Assembly: GCF_963682185.1 (NCBI RefSeq)
Contig: NZ_OY821667.1
Coordinates: 4,415,501 to 4,479,500, forward strand
Direction of reading: 5' to 3'
From: an uncultured Cohaesibacter sp.
GTDB lineage: Bacteria > Pseudomonadota > Alphaproteobacteria > Rhizobiales > Cohaesibacteraceae
DNA length: 64,000 nucleotides
In this document: in pieces, positions 63,378-64,000 of the stretch
How positions within the stretch are numbered: the first letter of the stretch is position 1
How the letters are laid out: each line of letters opens with the position of its first letter
Notes under the pieces: model-generated
Database searches by the model: none
What the model was told of the DNA's origin: nothing
Seen by the model: the letters and a program-made list of their open reading frames with translations, nothing else
Translations under genes and position numbers: made by a program

Positions 63378-64000
63378 TCAGTGGCGTACGGCCTTGACCG
63401 CATCCGCTGTTACCGCACCGGCATCATTGCCCCAACCCTTGCGCAGGAAGGTGGCGAGGGCTGCAACATCCTCATCGCTCAAGCGCTCGGCAAAGCCTGG
63501 CATCTTCAGCTTTTCAGGGCGTTTTGCCGTTGAAGGCATTTCCGCACCATAGAGGATGGTCTCGATAAGGCCCGTGGTCTGATCAGAGGTGACGAGCGAG
63601 TTATCACTCATCGCCGGGAAGACTTCTGCCGCCCCTTTGCCGTTGGTCATGTGACAGGCCGCGCAATTGTCCATATAGAGCATTTCGCCTTCATCAAGGC
63701 CGATGCCCTTGGCCAACTTGAGCGAAGTAGCATCCGTAGCCTTGTCGATCTGACGCGGAGCGCTGAGGCTCTGGTCAGGAACAGAGGGAGCCGGCTGCCG
63801 CTCGCCTTTGACGATGTGATGCAGATAAGCAACCATCGCCTCGGCGTCCTCGTCGGTCATATATTGCAGGGAATCCTTGACCGCCAGTGCCATTTCACCG
63901 GCAACGGCCGTGTGAGCATTGCGTCCGGTGGTCAGGTAGGCTTTGAGGTCTGCGGCAGACCATCTTTGTGCAGCAGAGCTGGCGCTGCGCAGGTCTGGCG
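63378..64000 (-). CDS. c-type cytochrome, C-terminal part (runs off right edge)
   Basis: The frame is open from the right edge to the stop at 63378, about 207 residues. It has one complete c-type heme site, CAACH in MDNCAACHMTNGKGAAEV, and the axial Met candidates downstream. Before it lies RWSAADLKAYLTTGRNAHTA, typical of the second and third domains of membrane-bound dehydrogenase cytochrome subunits such as gluconate or alcohol dehydrogenase. Other heme sites would lie outside the window. Function: periplasmic electron transfer; partner unknown. Confidence 0.8.
   Translation of the reverse strand, partial: PDLRSASSAAQRWSAADLKAYLTTGRNAHTAVAGEMALAVKDSLQYMTDEDAEAMVAYLHHIVKGERQPAPSVPDQSLSAPRQIDKATDATSLKLAKGIGLDEGEMLYMDNCAACHMTNGKGAAEVFPAMSDNSLVTSDQTTGLIETILYGAEMPSTAKRPEKLKMPGFAERLSDEDVAALATFLRKGWGNDAGAVTADAVKAVRH

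Overview
The window carries ordinary chromosomal genes of an alphaproteobacterium. Evidence is the RpiR-controlled iol genes, several TRAP, Tct and ABC importers, an iolC fused to a DUF2090 domain, many GGGAGG-type ribosome binding sites and moderate GC. The mix suggests a marine or soil heterotroph of the Hyphomicrobiales or Rhodobacterales kind, but the genus cannot be read from the sequence. I saw no tRNA, rRNA, CRISPR array, insertion sequence or phage gene.

Layout. 1-6590: an amino-acid block. A minus-strand unit (aminotransferase, AEC permease, ketopantoate-reductase-like start) diverges from a LysR regulator across a strong palindrome. A polar amino-acid ABC importer follows. 6948-13211: sulfate uptake, with a four-cysteine Rrf2 regulator, a Sbp/CysTWA importer and an SLC13 permease with two TrkA_C domains. 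13350-15353: transketolase. 15489-22405: a TRAP importer, an RpiR regulator and iolC-iolB, tied together by repeated TAGAAT-containing boxes. 22535-33144: an EamA exporter, a LysR regulator and a long plus-strand operon: a peptide-type (SBP_bac_5/Dpp) ABC importer with two tandem nucleoside hydrolases and a ribokinase-like kinase. This reads as nucleoside import and salvage. 33205-39668: a DHDPS/NAL-family aldolase, a GntR regulator, a D-2-hydroxyacid dehydrogenase, an RraA-family protein and a complete TctCBA transporter, probably for catabolism of an unidentified carboxylic acid.

39806-48442 (minus strand): tetrathionate respiration, ttrSR-ttrBCA with moaA directly downstream. TtrS/TtrR sense the acceptor, TtrB and TtrC pass electrons from quinol, and TtrA is the molybdenum reductase.

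48743-55795 holds the least understood part: a small Cys-rich secreted protein, a two-component system, and a divergent operon with an HlyD adaptor, an FtsX/MacB-type permease and a LolD-like ATPase. The operon is bracketed by two secreted proteins that share a Cys-Asn-Gly/TGPxG repeat.

56041-63292 is a CUT1 carbohydrate importer operon led by a large FAD-dependent oxidoreductase. It has an IclR regulator gene between its permease and ATPase genes and a 32-bp palindrome just before the first start codon. The right edge holds the C-terminal part of a minus-strand c-type cytochrome.

The main regulatory signals I could read are palindromes or repeated boxes next to the LysR, RpiR, IclR and TtrR genes, several intrinsic terminators, and stem-loops inside operons that probably set unequal expression of binding-protein and membrane-protein genes.
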